Positions 24,553-33,278 of a DNA stretch of 43,150 bases are shown here, one piece after another. The number at the start of each line of letters is the position of its first letter. Position 1 is the first letter of the stretch. This DNA is from Polyangiaceae bacterium (GTDB lineage: Bacteria > Myxococcota_A > Polyangia > Polyangiales > Polyangiaceae), in the NCBI GenBank assembly GCA_013361525.1, contig JABFXY010000077.1, forward strand, positions 1 to 43,150, written 5' to 3'. Below the pieces are notes generated by a model. The model had not been told where the DNA came from, did no database searches, and worked only from the letters and a program-made list of their open reading frames with translations. Position numbers and translations under genes: made by a program.

Positions 24553-25494
24553 ATGACGAATCGGGTTCGACAGGACGAGCTCGAAGCAAGCCTCGCGAGG
24601 CTCCGCGCCCTCGTCCGAGATCCGCGGGCGGGCATCTTCGGACCCGATAGCATCGTCTGGGAGGTCGCCCGCGAGGCGGCGATTTTCCTCGGTGCCGGAC
24701 GTGCCGCCCTCCTTCAGCTCGCACATCCGTACGTCGCGGTCGCCATCTCCGAGCATTCGATTACGCTCGACGACCCTCAGCGCCGATTCCAAAACACGTT
24801 TCGGCGCATCTTCCGAATGGTGTTCGGCGATTTGGAGGAGGCGATCGGCGCCGCCCGCGACGTGTTTCGCACCCACGTGCGCGTCCGTGGGACGATTGCA
24901 CATCATGCAGGCCCGTTCGAAAAGGGCCACCGATACGACGCGCGCGATCGCGAGGCCGCCGTTTGGGTGCTCGCGACGTTATGGGACACGTCGTTATGGC
25001 TGTTCGACCGCGTCGTCCGTCCGCTCTCTCTGGCCGAGAAAGAGCGCTATTACGAGGAGAGCCGCCGTTTCGCGCTCCTCTTCGGCGTCGAGGGGTCGCT
25101 GCCCCCGAGTTATGCAGCATTCGAGGCTTACGTCGCCGGCATGCTCGACGCCGACGTCTTGACGGTCACCGACGAGGCGCGGCGAATCGGGAGCTTCATC
25201 ATGCGGCCCCAGAACGTGCTCGGTCGCGTGGTTCGTGACGATTACGGTGTTTTCACCGCCCACCTCTTGCCCGAGCGTCTCGGTCGCTCGTTCGGCCTCG
25301 CCCGCGGCGGGGCGGACGGCGAGAAGCGATTCAACCGCGTGCTTCGGGCTGCCCATCTCGCGGTTCCGCGCCTGCCGGAGCGCGTTCGATTCCTCCCGTC
25401 GTACATCGAGGCTCAGCGCCGGATGCGGGGTGAATCAGGGCGAGATCGGCTGGGCGAATGGATGACACGCCTCTACCTCGGCGACGATTCGTGA
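24553..25494 (+). CDS. MpaB-type oxygenase (DUF2236)
   Basis: Member of the oxygenase MpaB/rubber-oxygenase-related DUF2236 family, many of which bind a b-type haem and oxidise lipids or isoprenoids. Family features visible include the N-terminal GPDSIVWEVAREAAIFLGAGRAALLQLAHP stretch (residues about 30-59), in which the LLQLAHPYVA segment is diagnostic; a HS pair shortly after (SEHS); the RVRGTIAHH segment near 118; and a conserved WVLATLWDTSLW helix. The substrate is unknown. The ATG at 24553 has GGAGG just upstream. It lies 30 bp after the FHA-GGDEF gene on the same strand, so co-transcription is likely. No signal peptide is seen. Confidence 0.82.
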   Translation: MTNRVRQDELEASLARLRALVRDPRAGIFGPDSIVWEVAREAAIFLGAGRAALLQLAHPYVAVAISEHSITLDDPQRRFQNTFRRIFRMVFGDLEEAIGAARDVFRTHVRVRGTIAHHAGPFEKGHRYDARDREAAVWVLATLWDTSLWLFDRVVRPLSLAEKERYYEESRRFALLFGVEGSLPPSYAAFEAYVAGMLDADVLTVTDEARRIGSFIMRPQNVLGRVVRDDYGVFTAHLLPERLGRSFGLARGGADGEKRFNRVLRAAHLAVPRLPERVRFLPSYIEAQRRMRGESGRDRLGEWMTRLYLGDDS

Positions 25495-25533
25495 CGGATC
25501 GTCGGGCGGCGCCCGGGTGTGTAGGATGGGTCG

Positions 25534-25890
25534 ATGCGTATCGCGCTCATCGCAGCCAGTCTGTCGATTGCGTCGTGCAAGATGATGGCGGGCTCGAGCA
25601 CCGCCGACGAAATGCCGGTGACGATCTACGGCGTTGGCGACAAGCCCTCCGACCCGCCGGACAGCTGCAAGTTCGTGGAGCGCATCGAGGTCACGCGCAT
25701 CGAGCGGAAAGACCCGCCCCTCGAAAAGATCGAGGACGAGGCGCGGGCGCGCGACGCCAATGCGGTGGCGCACATTCGGCGCGAGGGGTTCAAGGACGGG
25801 TATCTCGGCAAAGAGTATCGATTCGTCGCGACGGTCTACCGGTGCCCCGAAGCCAAGCCTGCCCCCAGCGCCTCCTCTGTTGGCCCGTAG
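25534..25890 (+). CDS. Small lipoprotein, DUF4156-like
   Basis: 118-aa predicted lipoprotein with a short signal peptide ending SIASC (Cys15). The mature part resembles DUF4156-type small lipoproteins: a beta strand after CKFVERIEVTR, then the helix KIEDEARARDANAVAHIRRE, and a final strand with FVATVYRC. Two cysteines (in SCKF and YRC) may pair. Function is unknown. A perfect 15-bp hairpin begins 24 bp after the stop, shared with the converging TonB-receptor gene. Confidence 0.7.
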   Translation: MRIALIAASLSIASCKMMAGSSTADEMPVTIYGVGDKPSDPPDSCKFVERIEVTRIERKDPPLEKIEDEARARDANAVAHIRREGFKDGYLGKEYRFVATVYRCPEAKPAPSASSVGP

Positions 25891-25913
25891 CCCGAAGCCT
25901 GTCGTCCGTAGCC

Positions 25914-25945
25914 ACTCGCATTTCGCCCGAGGGCGAAATGCGAGT
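25914..25945. terminator. Bidirectional terminator hairpin
   Basis: Perfect 15-bp inverted repeat ACTCGCATTTCGCCC (25914-25928) and its complement (25931-25945) with a 2-nt centre. It lies between converging genes and its last base is the final base of the minus-strand receptor gene's stop codon. Confidence 0.65.
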
Positions 25946-28014
25946 CACAGCCCGCCTTCGATTCCGATGCTCGGGATCACGATCGGTCCGAAATGGTCCG
26001 GTGCACAGCCGTGGCCGACGGCGCATTCGTAAGTAAGGGTATCGCGCGCTCCCATGAGGTTTTGCACCTCGGCGACGAAAGACAGGTAATACGGCGCGAA
26101 CACCCAACGCTTTTCGAGCCGCAGATCGACGCGGAAGAACGGCGGCATTCGATCCGGCAGGTCCTCGTCGCGCGCCTGTTTCTTGAGCTCTGCGAGCTCG
26201 CGGGCGTCTCGCAGGTATTCCTCCATGATTTCATCCACCGTTTGCGGTGGCTTGCCGTTCGATGGCCGGCCGAAATGGCTGGGGTCGAATTCGAGCGAGA
26301 GCGGCACCCCCGAATACAGGACGGCACGCTGCCCGAAGGTCCATCCGCGCCCGAGCTTGAAAGAGAGCGCGGCCTGCGCCACGTGCGTGCGGTCGAACGG
26401 GTTCACGAAGTCTTCGCCGTCGAGCGTCCGCGTCGAGCGGGAGATCGTATACGAGAAGAACCCTCCGATGGACTTGGAGAGGCTTCTTCGCAGGGAGATC
26501 TCGACGCCGTACGCGTCGCCAGTCGAGCGGGCCGCGGCGATCTCGGCGAACGAAGCGTCCTCGTCGGGTGAGCTGTTTCCAATGGCGTCCGACATCTCGA
26601 AAAATGCATTGCGAAAGAACGTGACCATCGTCGTCACGTCTTCGGGCAGCTTCACCTCGGCACCGACGCTCGTCAGCAGACTGCGCTGCAGGCCCCCGTC
26701 CAATGTCGGCTGCAAGCCCGGTATCGCGCCGAGCAAGCTGGGGGCTTGGGAGGCGAGGCCGACGGTCTGCGTGATGCGCAATCGGTCACCGATCGAAAGC
26801 CTCGTCGCAAGCCGCGGATCGAACGCAATGTCCACCGAGTCGTCGGATGTGTAGAGGTCGACGCGTAGACCGGGCGTGATGTCGAAGGCCGGCGTCACGT
26901 CGATGACGACGTCGGCGTAGGCTCCCGCGGTCACGTCGGTGCGCGAGGGGAGCAGTGCTCGGAGGATCGCGTCGTCCATGGTCGGCGTCGAGCTCGCGCG
27001 CGCGATCACGACGTCGAACTTCTCGACTTCGGTGTCCGCGCCTGCGTGGAAGACGAGGCCGGGCGCTACGCGGTGGACGAGCTCATTTCGCAGGCGCCAC
27101 ATGAACGACTCTGCGACGTGCTCCCTCGACGTCGCTACGCTGCGGTCGAACCCGAACGTGAAGGCGGTCCGCATGTCGGTGGCGGGCGAAAACGCGTGGT
27201 CCCATCGCGCATCGACGCGATGAAAATCCGCATCGAGGACCGTCCTCGGCTGGCCGGTGTCGTCGGTATCGGACAGCCGATCGTGGGACCCGAAGGCGAA
27301 GACACTCAGCTTGTCGTCGTCCGTGACCGCGTAGGTGCCCCGGGCTTGGTAATCCCAATATTCGAGATCGACGTCGGGAGAGAAAAGGGAGACGAGCGCG
27401 CCCGCATACGAATATCGATACGCCCCGAGGATCGACGCGCGCCCGCCGTCGATCGGCACCTCGACCATCGTGCCGGTATCGAAGAGTCGAAGTGAAGTCT
27501 CGCCGGTAAGGACATCACACGGAGGCTTCGTGGAACCTTCGACGATGCCGCCGGCGAAGCGGCCGAGCCGAGCCGGATAGGCGCCTGCGTGGAGGTCGAC
27601 CCGCTCGACGAGCCGCGGATGAATCACCGACGGGCCGAGCCCGACGTGGAACAGGAGAGGAACGCGGACCCCGTCGATGTAATAGCCGACGTTCGCGGGC
27701 GGTGCGCCGCGTACGAAGAAGTAGGGAACACCCGACGTGACCGGCGTGACGCCGGGGAGGATCTCGATGGCCCTGAAAGGGTCTCCGAACGCGCCCGGTA
27801 GCGCACGCACCTCGCGGGCGCTGAGCGTGGTCGAAGAGGGCGGTGGTTTCTCGCCCACGACCTCCACCTCGACCGGCGCGTCCGCCTTCGGGTCAGCCTC
27901 GCCTTTGACGTCGCTTTCGTCTTCGGGCTCCGCCGGTTGGGCGCCGGCCTCTCGCGTCGCGACCAACAGTGCGCACGTACCCGCGAGGCGCTGAAGCAGG
28001 CTCGGGCAGCGCAT
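25945..28014 (-). CDS. TonB-dependent outer-membrane receptor
   Basis: Outer-membrane beta-barrel importer driven by TonB. A signal peptide ends near AGA-Q (residue 25), followed by an acidic spacer and a TonB-box-like VEVEVVGEK. The plug domain (about 60-170) shows the family pattern ALPGAFGDPFRAIEILPGVTP, FFVRGAPPANVGYYIDGV and GGIVEGSTK. The rest has alternating aromatic/polar strands typical of a 22-strand barrel and ends in a hydrophobic residue. At 689 aa it is on the short side. AGGGG lies five bases before the ATG at 28014. It is divergent from the GH1 glycosidase gene across 80 bp, suggesting that it imports a glycoside or a breakdown product; the ligand is not shown by the sequence. 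Confidence 0.88.
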   Translation of the reverse strand: MRCPSLLQRLAGTCALLVATREAGAQPAEPEDESDVKGEADPKADAPVEVEVVGEKPPPSSTTLSAREVRALPGAFGDPFRAIEILPGVTPVTSGVPYFFVRGAPPANVGYYIDGVRVPLLFHVGLGPSVIHPRLVERVDLHAGAYPARLGRFAGGIVEGSTKPPCDVLTGETSLRLFDTGTMVEVPIDGGRASILGAYRYSYAGALVSLFSPDVDLEYWDYQARGTYAVTDDDKLSVFAFGSHDRLSDTDDTGQPRTVLDADFHRVDARWDHAFSPATDMRTAFTFGFDRSVATSREHVAESFMWRLRNELVHRVAPGLVFHAGADTEVEKFDVVIARASSTPTMDDAILRALLPSRTDVTAGAYADVVIDVTPAFDITPGLRVDLYTSDDSVDIAFDPRLATRLSIGDRLRITQTVGLASQAPSLLGAIPGLQPTLDGGLQRSLLTSVGAEVKLPEDVTTMVTFFRNAFFEMSDAIGNSSPDEDASFAEIAAARSTGDAYGVEISLRRSLSKSIGGFFSYTISRSTRTLDGEDFVNPFDRTHVAQAALSFKLGRGWTFGQRAVLYSGVPLSLEFDPSHFGRPSNGKPPQTVDEIMEEYLRDARELAELKKQARDEDLPDRMPPFFRVDLRLEKRWVFAPYYLSFVAEVQNLMGARDTLTYECAVGHGCAPDHFGPIVIPSIGIEGGL

Positions 28015-28038
28015 CTAGACCCCTGATTGATCTAGCGC

Positions 28039-28058
28039 GCGGACGGACGCCCGTCCGC
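28039..28058. promoter_or_regulatory. Palindrome in the receptor/glycosidase divergent promoter
   Basis: GCGGACGG (28039-28046) and CCGTCCGC (28051-28058) form an 8-bp inverted repeat with a 4-nt centre within the 80-bp gap between the divergent TonB-receptor and GH1 genes. The position fits an operator for joint control; the regulator is unknown. Confidence 0.4.
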
Positions 28059-28094
28059 TCCCCGCCGCTCCGCGGCTGTGTACTATGAGCGCCC

Positions 28095-29768
28095 ATGCGA
28101 CCGGGGCTTTGCTTCATGGGTGCGACGGTTTTGGCCTGCGCGTATGGCTGTGGCGATTCGACGGGGGAGGGCGGATCCGGCGGATCCGGCGGCGCGGGCG
28201 GGAGCCCGGAGCCACAGCCCGCGATCGCGTTCACCGAGATGGGTTCGCTCGTGTCCGAGGAGGGCAAGGGGACCTTTCGGTTCGGAGCGTCCACGGCCGC
28301 CACACAAATCGAGGATCAAAACGAGAACACCGATTGGTGGTTCTTCACCTTGCCGGAGGCGGACGGCGGGCTCGGCCGCGGCAAAGCGCCGGTGGGCAAG
28401 GCGTCGAACGGATACACGTTCGCCCAAGAGGACATCCAGCTGCTCGTCGATCTCGGCATCGACTCCTATCGATTCAGCATCGAATGGGCGCGCATCGAGC
28501 CGCAGCGCGACGTCATCGACGAAGATGCGCTCGCCCATTACGACGAATTCATCGACGCGCTGGTCGATGCAGGGATTCGTCCCATGATAACCGTCCATCA
28601 TTTCTCGAATCCGGTCTGGGTCGCCGACCCGCGAGACCCTGATTGCGCGGCGGGACCGACGGACGACAACCTCTGCGGCTTCGGACACCCCGAGGGCGCG
28701 CCGCTCATCATCGAAGAGATGCGCCAGCACGCGGCGCTGCTCGCCGAGCGATTCGGCGATCGGGTGGACGAGTGGGGCACGGTGAACGAGCCAGTGAATT
28801 ACTTGCTGTCGTCCTACGGTGTCGGCGCGTTCCCCCCTGGGAAGAGCTCGATCTTGACCGAAGACGGCCTGCTCGGCGAGTTCATGCCCGTCGTGAAGAC
28901 GTACCTATCCATGCACGCCGCCGCGTACAACGCGATCAAAGAGGCGGACACGATCGACGCGGACGGCGACGGGAGCGCGGCCGACGTCGGCCTCACGCTG
29001 AGCGTCGCGGCCTTCGTTCCGTCTCGCCAAAACTCGCCGAGCGAAGAGCCCGAGGACGTCGCCGCGCGCGATCGGCTCGTCTACGTCTACCATTACATGT
29101 TCGTCGATGCCGCGCGCTCCGGCTACGTCGATATGGACCTCAATCAAGAGCCGGAGACGGAGGTCGAAGGCCTCGAGGGGACGATCGATTGGCTCGGCGT
29201 GCAATACTACTCGCGGCAGGGCGTGACCGGGCAGAACCCGCTCATCCCGGTCCTCGACTTGACGCCCTGTTTCGCCTCCGTCGATTTCGGCGCTTGTGTC
29301 CCGCCGATCGACGCAGACAAGACGAAATGCGTGCCGGCGATGAAGTACGAATATTACGAGCCCGGGATCTACGAGGTCCTCAAGGATTTCGAGAACAAGT
29401 GGCCCCAGCTGCCGCTCGTCGTCACCGAGTCGGGCATCGCGACGGAGAACGGCACGCGCCGGGCCGAGCACGTCGTTCGGTCCCTCGAACAAATCGCGAA
29501 GGCCCGCGACGAAGGCGTCGACGTCCGCGGCTACTACCATTGGAGCCTCTACGACAACTTCGAATGGATCGAAGGGTATGGGCCTCGGTTCGGCCTTTAT
29601 CGTGTCGACTACGACTCGTACGAGCGAAAGCCGACCGAAGGCGCGGACGTCCTCGGCGTCGTCGCCAAGGCTCGCGAGATCACGTCGGAGCAACGGGCCC
29701 AATACGGCGGTGTGGGCCCGATGACGGTGGAAGAGGGAGCCATCATCGGCGACCGTTGCAACCTCTGA
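28095..29768 (+). CDS. GH1 family beta-glycosidase lipoprotein
   Basis: Retaining beta-glucosidase-type enzyme that hydrolyses beta-linked glycosides. The signal peptide has candidate lipobox cysteines at 15 and 19, then a GGSGGSGGAGG linker, so it is anchored outside the inner membrane, unusual for GH1 enzymes, which are mostly cytoplasmic. The TIM barrel begins with FRFGASTAATQIED (about 60-73). The acid/base Glu232 is in TVNEP and the nucleophile Glu445 in TESG; the YHWSLYDNFEW motif near 475-485 lines the glucose site. FGACVPP and nearby Cys residues form an insertion not usual in the family. The ATG at 28095 starts the signal peptide; another ATG at 28086 is out of frame. It is followed 13 bp later by the reductase gene. 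Confidence 0.9.
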   Translation: MRPGLCFMGATVLACAYGCGDSTGEGGSGGSGGAGGSPEPQPAIAFTEMGSLVSEEGKGTFRFGASTAATQIEDQNENTDWWFFTLPEADGGLGRGKAPVGKASNGYTFAQEDIQLLVDLGIDSYRFSIEWARIEPQRDVIDEDALAHYDEFIDALVDAGIRPMITVHHFSNPVWVADPRDPDCAAGPTDDNLCGFGHPEGAPLIIEEMRQHAALLAERFGDRVDEWGTVNEPVNYLLSSYGVGAFPPGKSSILTEDGLLGEFMPVVKTYLSMHAAAYNAIKEADTIDADGDGSAADVGLTLSVAAFVPSRQNSPSEEPEDVAARDRLVYVYHYMFVDAARSGYVDMDLNQEPETEVEGLEGTIDWLGVQYYSRQGVTGQNPLIPVLDLTPCFASVDFGACVPPIDADKTKCVPAMKYEYYEPGIYEVLKDFENKWPQLPLVVTESGIATENGTRRAEHVVRSLEQIAKARDEGVDVRGYYHWSLYDNFEWIEGYGPRFGLYRVDYDSYERKPTEGADVLGVVAKAREITSEQRAQYGGVGPMTVEEGAIIGDRCNL

Positions 29769-29781
29769 TGGGCTCGAGGTC

Positions 29782-30948
29782 ATGACCAAATCGAACGATA
29801 TCGTCGTCTACGGGGCGACGGGTTACACGGGCCGGCTCGTGGTCGATCATCTCGCTCGCTTCGGTGAGCGGCATCGGTGGGCGATCGCGGGACGCGACGA
29901 ACGCAAGCTCCAGGACCTCGCGAGCGCGGTGAAGGCCGCACACGGATACGAGCCTCCGATCTTCGTCGCGAGCGCCGAGGACAGGTCGAGCTTGGCGAAG
30001 ATGTGCGAGCGAAGCGGCGTCGTCGTCGCGTGTGCCGGCCCGTTCGTGCGGATGGGTGAGCCGGTCGTGGAGGCGTGTATCGATGCCGGCTCCGATTACG
30101 TCGACATCACCGGGGAGCCCGCGTTCGTCGAGCGCATCATCACGCGCCACCACGATCGCGCGGAGCAAGCGGGTGTGCTCGTGGTCCCTTGTTGTGGATT
30201 CGACAGCATCCCGGCGGACCTCGGGGTTTGGTTCGTCATGAACGCGCTCGGCAAGAATGGTCACGCCACGGCAGAGACGTTCGTCCACACGAATTGGGAC
30301 GTGTCGGGCGGTACCTGGCAAACGATGATGGAAATGGCGGGCCACGGCGATCCGCTCCACCCGCCCTCGTTCCCGACGCCGATCGGTGCGTCCTCGCGCA
30401 CGAGCGTCGGCAAAGCCAGACCCCATTTCGAGCCCGATGTTGCAGGGTGGGTCGTCCCGATGCCGACGATCGATCCGGCCGTGGTGCTCCGCTCCGCCGC
30501 GATGCTCGGCACTTATGGCGCGGACTTTACCTATTCGTTTTATGCAAGATTCGGCTCGCTGCCGAAAGCCGCGCTGCGAGGCGCCGCGCTCGGCGCGATC
30601 TTCGGCTTGGCGCGGGTCGGTCCGGCCCGGCGCATTCTGTCGCGGGTGAAGCCCTCCGGCGCCGGCGCGAATGAAGAGCAGCGTCGAACGGGGTTTTTCC
30701 GCGTGACGACCGTGGCGCGCGCCAGCGGGGAAAAGGTCGTCGGCCGGGTGTCCGGAGGAGACAAATACGTCGAGACGGGGGCCATGGCAGGAGAGGCGGC
30801 TTCGCTCCTCGCGCTCGAGCGCGCCACCTTGCCGAGGAAGGGCGGCGTTCTCACGCCCGCGGTCGCGTTCGGCGGTGCGCTGGTGCGCCGCTTGGAAGAC
30901 CGTGGCATTCGTTTCGAGATCGTCCGACGAACCAAGGAAGAGCGATGA
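29782..30948 (+). CDS. Saccharopine dehydrogenase-like reductase (trans-acting enoyl reductase type)
   Basis: NAD(P)-binding oxidoreductase of the saccharopine dehydrogenase/trans-acting enoyl reductase family. The Rossmann motif VVYGATGYTGRLV has its glycines at 11, 14 and 17; AGRDERKL follows the second strand, and CAGPF plus GEPVVEACIDAGSDYVDITGE (about 85-115) are family hallmarks. CCGFDSIPADLG is another typical segment. Mycobacterial relatives reduce long-chain polyketide lipids; here the substrate is unknown. There is no signal peptide. The stop overlaps the start of the GMC oxidoreductase by four bases (ATGA), so the two enzymes are probably made together and act on one pathway, plausibly a lipid or sterol. 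Confidence 0.85.
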   Translation: MTKSNDIVVYGATGYTGRLVVDHLARFGERHRWAIAGRDERKLQDLASAVKAAHGYEPPIFVASAEDRSSLAKMCERSGVVVACAGPFVRMGEPVVEACIDAGSDYVDITGEPAFVERIITRHHDRAEQAGVLVVPCCGFDSIPADLGVWFVMNALGKNGHATAETFVHTNWDVSGGTWQTMMEMAGHGDPLHPPSFPTPIGASSRTSVGKARPHFEPDVAGWVVPMPTIDPAVVLRSAAMLGTYGADFTYSFYARFGSLPKAALRGAALGAIFGLARVGPARRILSRVKPSGAGANEEQRRTGFFRVTTVARASGEKVVGRVSGGDKYVETGAMAGEAASLLALERATLPRKGGVLTPAVAFGGALVRRLEDRGIRFEIVRRTKEER

Positions 30949-32531
30949 GCCATTTCGATGTCGTGGTGATCGGCTCGGGGTTCGGGGGCAGCGTGTCTGC
31001 GCTCCGCCTCGTCGAAAAGGGATACCGCGTCCTCGTCCTCGAAAAGGGGAAGCGCTACGCGCCCTCCGATTTCCCGAAGACGAATTGGGATCTCAGGCGT
31101 TGGATGTGGCGACCCGAGCTGGGCCTGACCGGCATCTTCCAGATGTCGTTCCTCGAGCACGTGACCGTCTTGCACGGCGTCGGCGTCGGCGGCGGGTCGC
31201 TCGTCTACGCGAATACGCTCCCCACGCCGAAAGACCCGTTCTTCGAGGCCGCTTCATGGTCGAGCCTCGCGTCGTGGAAGAAGGAGCTCGAGCCGCATTA
31301 CGCGACCGCGCGGCGCATGCTCGGCGTCGCGCGCAATCCGATGCTCACCAAAGGTGACGAGGTCCTTCGCTCCATTGCGAAAGAGCTCGGTCGCGAAGAG
31401 TATTTTCACGCGACCGACGTCGGCGTGTATTTCGGAAAGCCCGAGGTCCGCGTGCCGGATCCCTATTTCGGCGGGCGCGGACCGGAGCGCGTCGGGTGCA
31501 ACTTCTGCGGCGCTTGTATGACGGGTTGTCGCGTCGGGGCGAAGAACACGCTCGATATGAATTATCTCTATCTCGCCCAGAAAGGTGGGGCGACCGTCGT
31601 CAGCGAGACGGAGGTCACCGCCGTCCGAGCGAGGCGGGAGGGCGGCTATCAAATCGATACGTCGCCGTCCTTCGGGCGCGGCGAAGATACGAGGTTCACG
31701 GCGGACCGCGTCGTGTTTGCCGGCGGCGTGATGGGCACCGTCCCGCTCTTGCTCGGCATGCGAGAAGATCCGCACGGGCTGCCGCATCTCTCGGCACGTG
31801 TCGGTGACGGCGTCCGCACGAACAGCGAGGCGCTCGCGGGTGTGGTCGTCCCCGATCGCGACGCGAATTTCTCGAAGGGCGTGGCCATTACCTCGATTTT
31901 GCACACCGACGAGCACAGCCATATCGAGCCGGTTCGCTATTCGGCCGGCTCGGGCTTCTTCCGCACGATGATCCTGCCGCAGACGTCGGGCTCGTCGCTC
32001 GCTTCGCGCCTCGGCGGGGCCGCAAAAGCGGTCGCGATGGATCCGCTCCGCTGGCTCAAGGCTTATACGGTCCGCGACTTCGCAAAACAGAGCCAGGTGT
32101 TGCTCTATATGCGGACGCTCGAAGGAACGCTCTCGATGCGGCTCGGGCGAAACATCCGCACGGGCTTCCGGCGCGGTCTCGTCACCAAGCTCGACGACCC
32201 CTCGCAAGCGCCGCAGGCGAACATCCCCGAGGCGCTCGATCTCGCGCGACGCTTCGCGGAGAAGGTCGGCGGTGTCTCGGCGACGCTGCTCACCGAGACG
32301 GTCCTCGGTGTGCCGTCGACGGCGCACATCTTGGGCGGCGCTTGTATGGGCCAGAGCGCCGACGACGGTGTCATCGACGCTCGCCACCGCGTGCACGGTT
32401 ACGACGGGCTCTTCGTCATCGACGGAAGCGCCGTGTCCGCGAACCCGGGCGTCAATCCATCGCTCACCATTACAGCGCTCGCGGAGCGCGCCATGAGCTT
32501 CATCCCGGCGAAGGGTCACTCGCAGACATAG
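30945..32531 (+). CDS. GMC oxidoreductase, cholesterol-oxidase-like
   Basis: FAD-dependent glucose-methanol-choline family oxidoreductase of the cholesterol-oxidase-like subgroup. The FAD site VVVIGSGFGGSVSA (residues 6-19) is intact; HGVGVGGGSLVYANTL near 70-85 covers the flavin. A cysteine cluster C185-x2-C188-x2-C191-x3-C195 (GCNFCGACMTGC) matches a ferredoxin-like 4Fe-4S spacing; this cluster occurs in this subgroup but its cofactor is unclear. The C-terminal domain has HILGGACMG (His461) and NPGVNPSLTITALAER, giving the catalytic His/Asn pair. The ATG overlaps the upstream reductase stop. Its last 16 bases overlap the converging Cys-rich lipoprotein gene. Substrate is inferred only as an alcohol, possibly a sterol. 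Confidence 0.87.
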   Translation: MSHFDVVVIGSGFGGSVSALRLVEKGYRVLVLEKGKRYAPSDFPKTNWDLRRWMWRPELGLTGIFQMSFLEHVTVLHGVGVGGGSLVYANTLPTPKDPFFEAASWSSLASWKKELEPHYATARRMLGVARNPMLTKGDEVLRSIAKELGREEYFHATDVGVYFGKPEVRVPDPYFGGRGPERVGCNFCGACMTGCRVGAKNTLDMNYLYLAQKGGATVVSETEVTAVRARREGGYQIDTSPSFGRGEDTRFTADRVVFAGGVMGTVPLLLGMREDPHGLPHLSARVGDGVRTNSEALAGVVVPDRDANFSKGVAITSILHTDEHSHIEPVRYSAGSGFFRTMILPQTSGSSLASRLGGAAKAVAMDPLRWLKAYTVRDFAKQSQVLLYMRTLEGTLSMRLGRNIRTGFRRGLVTKLDDPSQAPQANIPEALDLARRFAEKVGGVSATLLTETVLGVPSTAHILGGACMGQSADDGVIDARHRVHGYDGLFVIDGSAVSANPGVNPSLTITALAERAMSFIPAKGHSQT

Positions 32532-33259
32532 TTCGCATTCATCAATGAGTCTTGGCACTCGGCCGTCGAATTGCAGCCGAGGTACACGCACGACGAGTCT
32601 TCACAGGCCCAGTTGTCGGCGTCGGCGTTCGGCGTCGGTGACGCGCAGTCGGGGGGCGCGCTGCACGTGAGGTTGCACGAAGGCACGGTCGCACCTGAAA
32701 GCGTCGTGCACTCGTAGTTCGGGCTTTGGAAGGTGTCCTGGCACTCCGTGGACGAGTTGCACCCGAGATAGACACAGACGCTGTCCTCGCAGGTCCAATT
32801 GTCGGCGTCGGCGACCGGCGATGGGGATGCGCAATCGGCGGCCTGTCCGCAGGTGCGGATGCAGGTCGGCACGGAAGAGCCCGAGGGCGCGACGCAGTCG
32901 TAGCCAGGTGCCTGGAATGCGTCCTCACATTCGGTCGCGTTCTGACAGCCCAGGTAGACGCAGCGGCTCTCTTCGCAGGACCAGTTGTCTTGATCGAAGA
33001 GCGGGCTGGGCGAAAAACAGTCGCTCGGCGTCGAGCACTGAAGCCTGCACGTCGGTAGAAACGGTTGCGAGCCGCCGGTCCCCGAGCCGCCGGCGTCCGA
33101 GCCGCCGGCATTCGATGCGCCCGTGTTCGATCCGCCGTCGTTCGATCCGCCGGGGCCGTCATTGCCTCCGTCGTTCGAGCCGCCGCTGGGCCCGTCGGCC
33201 TCGCTGTCACCGCAAGCGAGTAGCAAAACCGTGAACGTGAGGAAGCAGAGTCGGCGCAT
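32516..33259 (-). CDS. Cys-rich triple-repeat lipoprotein
   Basis: 247-aa predicted surface lipoprotein. The signal peptide ends LLLAC (Cys16). A long Gly/Ser/Asn/Asp linker (17-65, units such as GGSNDGGSN) leads to three tandem repeats of about 55 residues. Each has the pattern CRLQC or CNLTC, DC, SPSPxxDxDNWxCE, C-VYLGCxxxxEC and YxC, six to eight cysteines per repeat that should form disulfides. I do not recognise the domain; it looks like a small disulfide-knot module seen in myxobacterial lipoproteins. The 3' end overlaps the GMC gene by 16 bp on the other strand. The MutH gene starts its transcription unit separately, ending 20 bp beyond this start. Confidence 0.75.
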   Translation of the reverse strand: MRRLCFLTFTVLLLACGDSEADGPSGGSNDGGNDGPGGSNDGGSNTGASNAGGSDAGGSGTGGSQPFLPTCRLQCSTPSDCFSPSPLFDQDNWSCEESRCVYLGCQNATECEDAFQAPGYDCVAPSGSSVPTCIRTCGQAADCASPSPVADADNWTCEDSVCVYLGCNSSTECQDTFQSPNYECTTLSGATVPSCNLTCSAPPDCASPTPNADADNWACEDSSCVYLGCNSTAECQDSLMNANYVCE

Positions 33260-33278
33260 CGGCCGAGCCTAAACCGAT

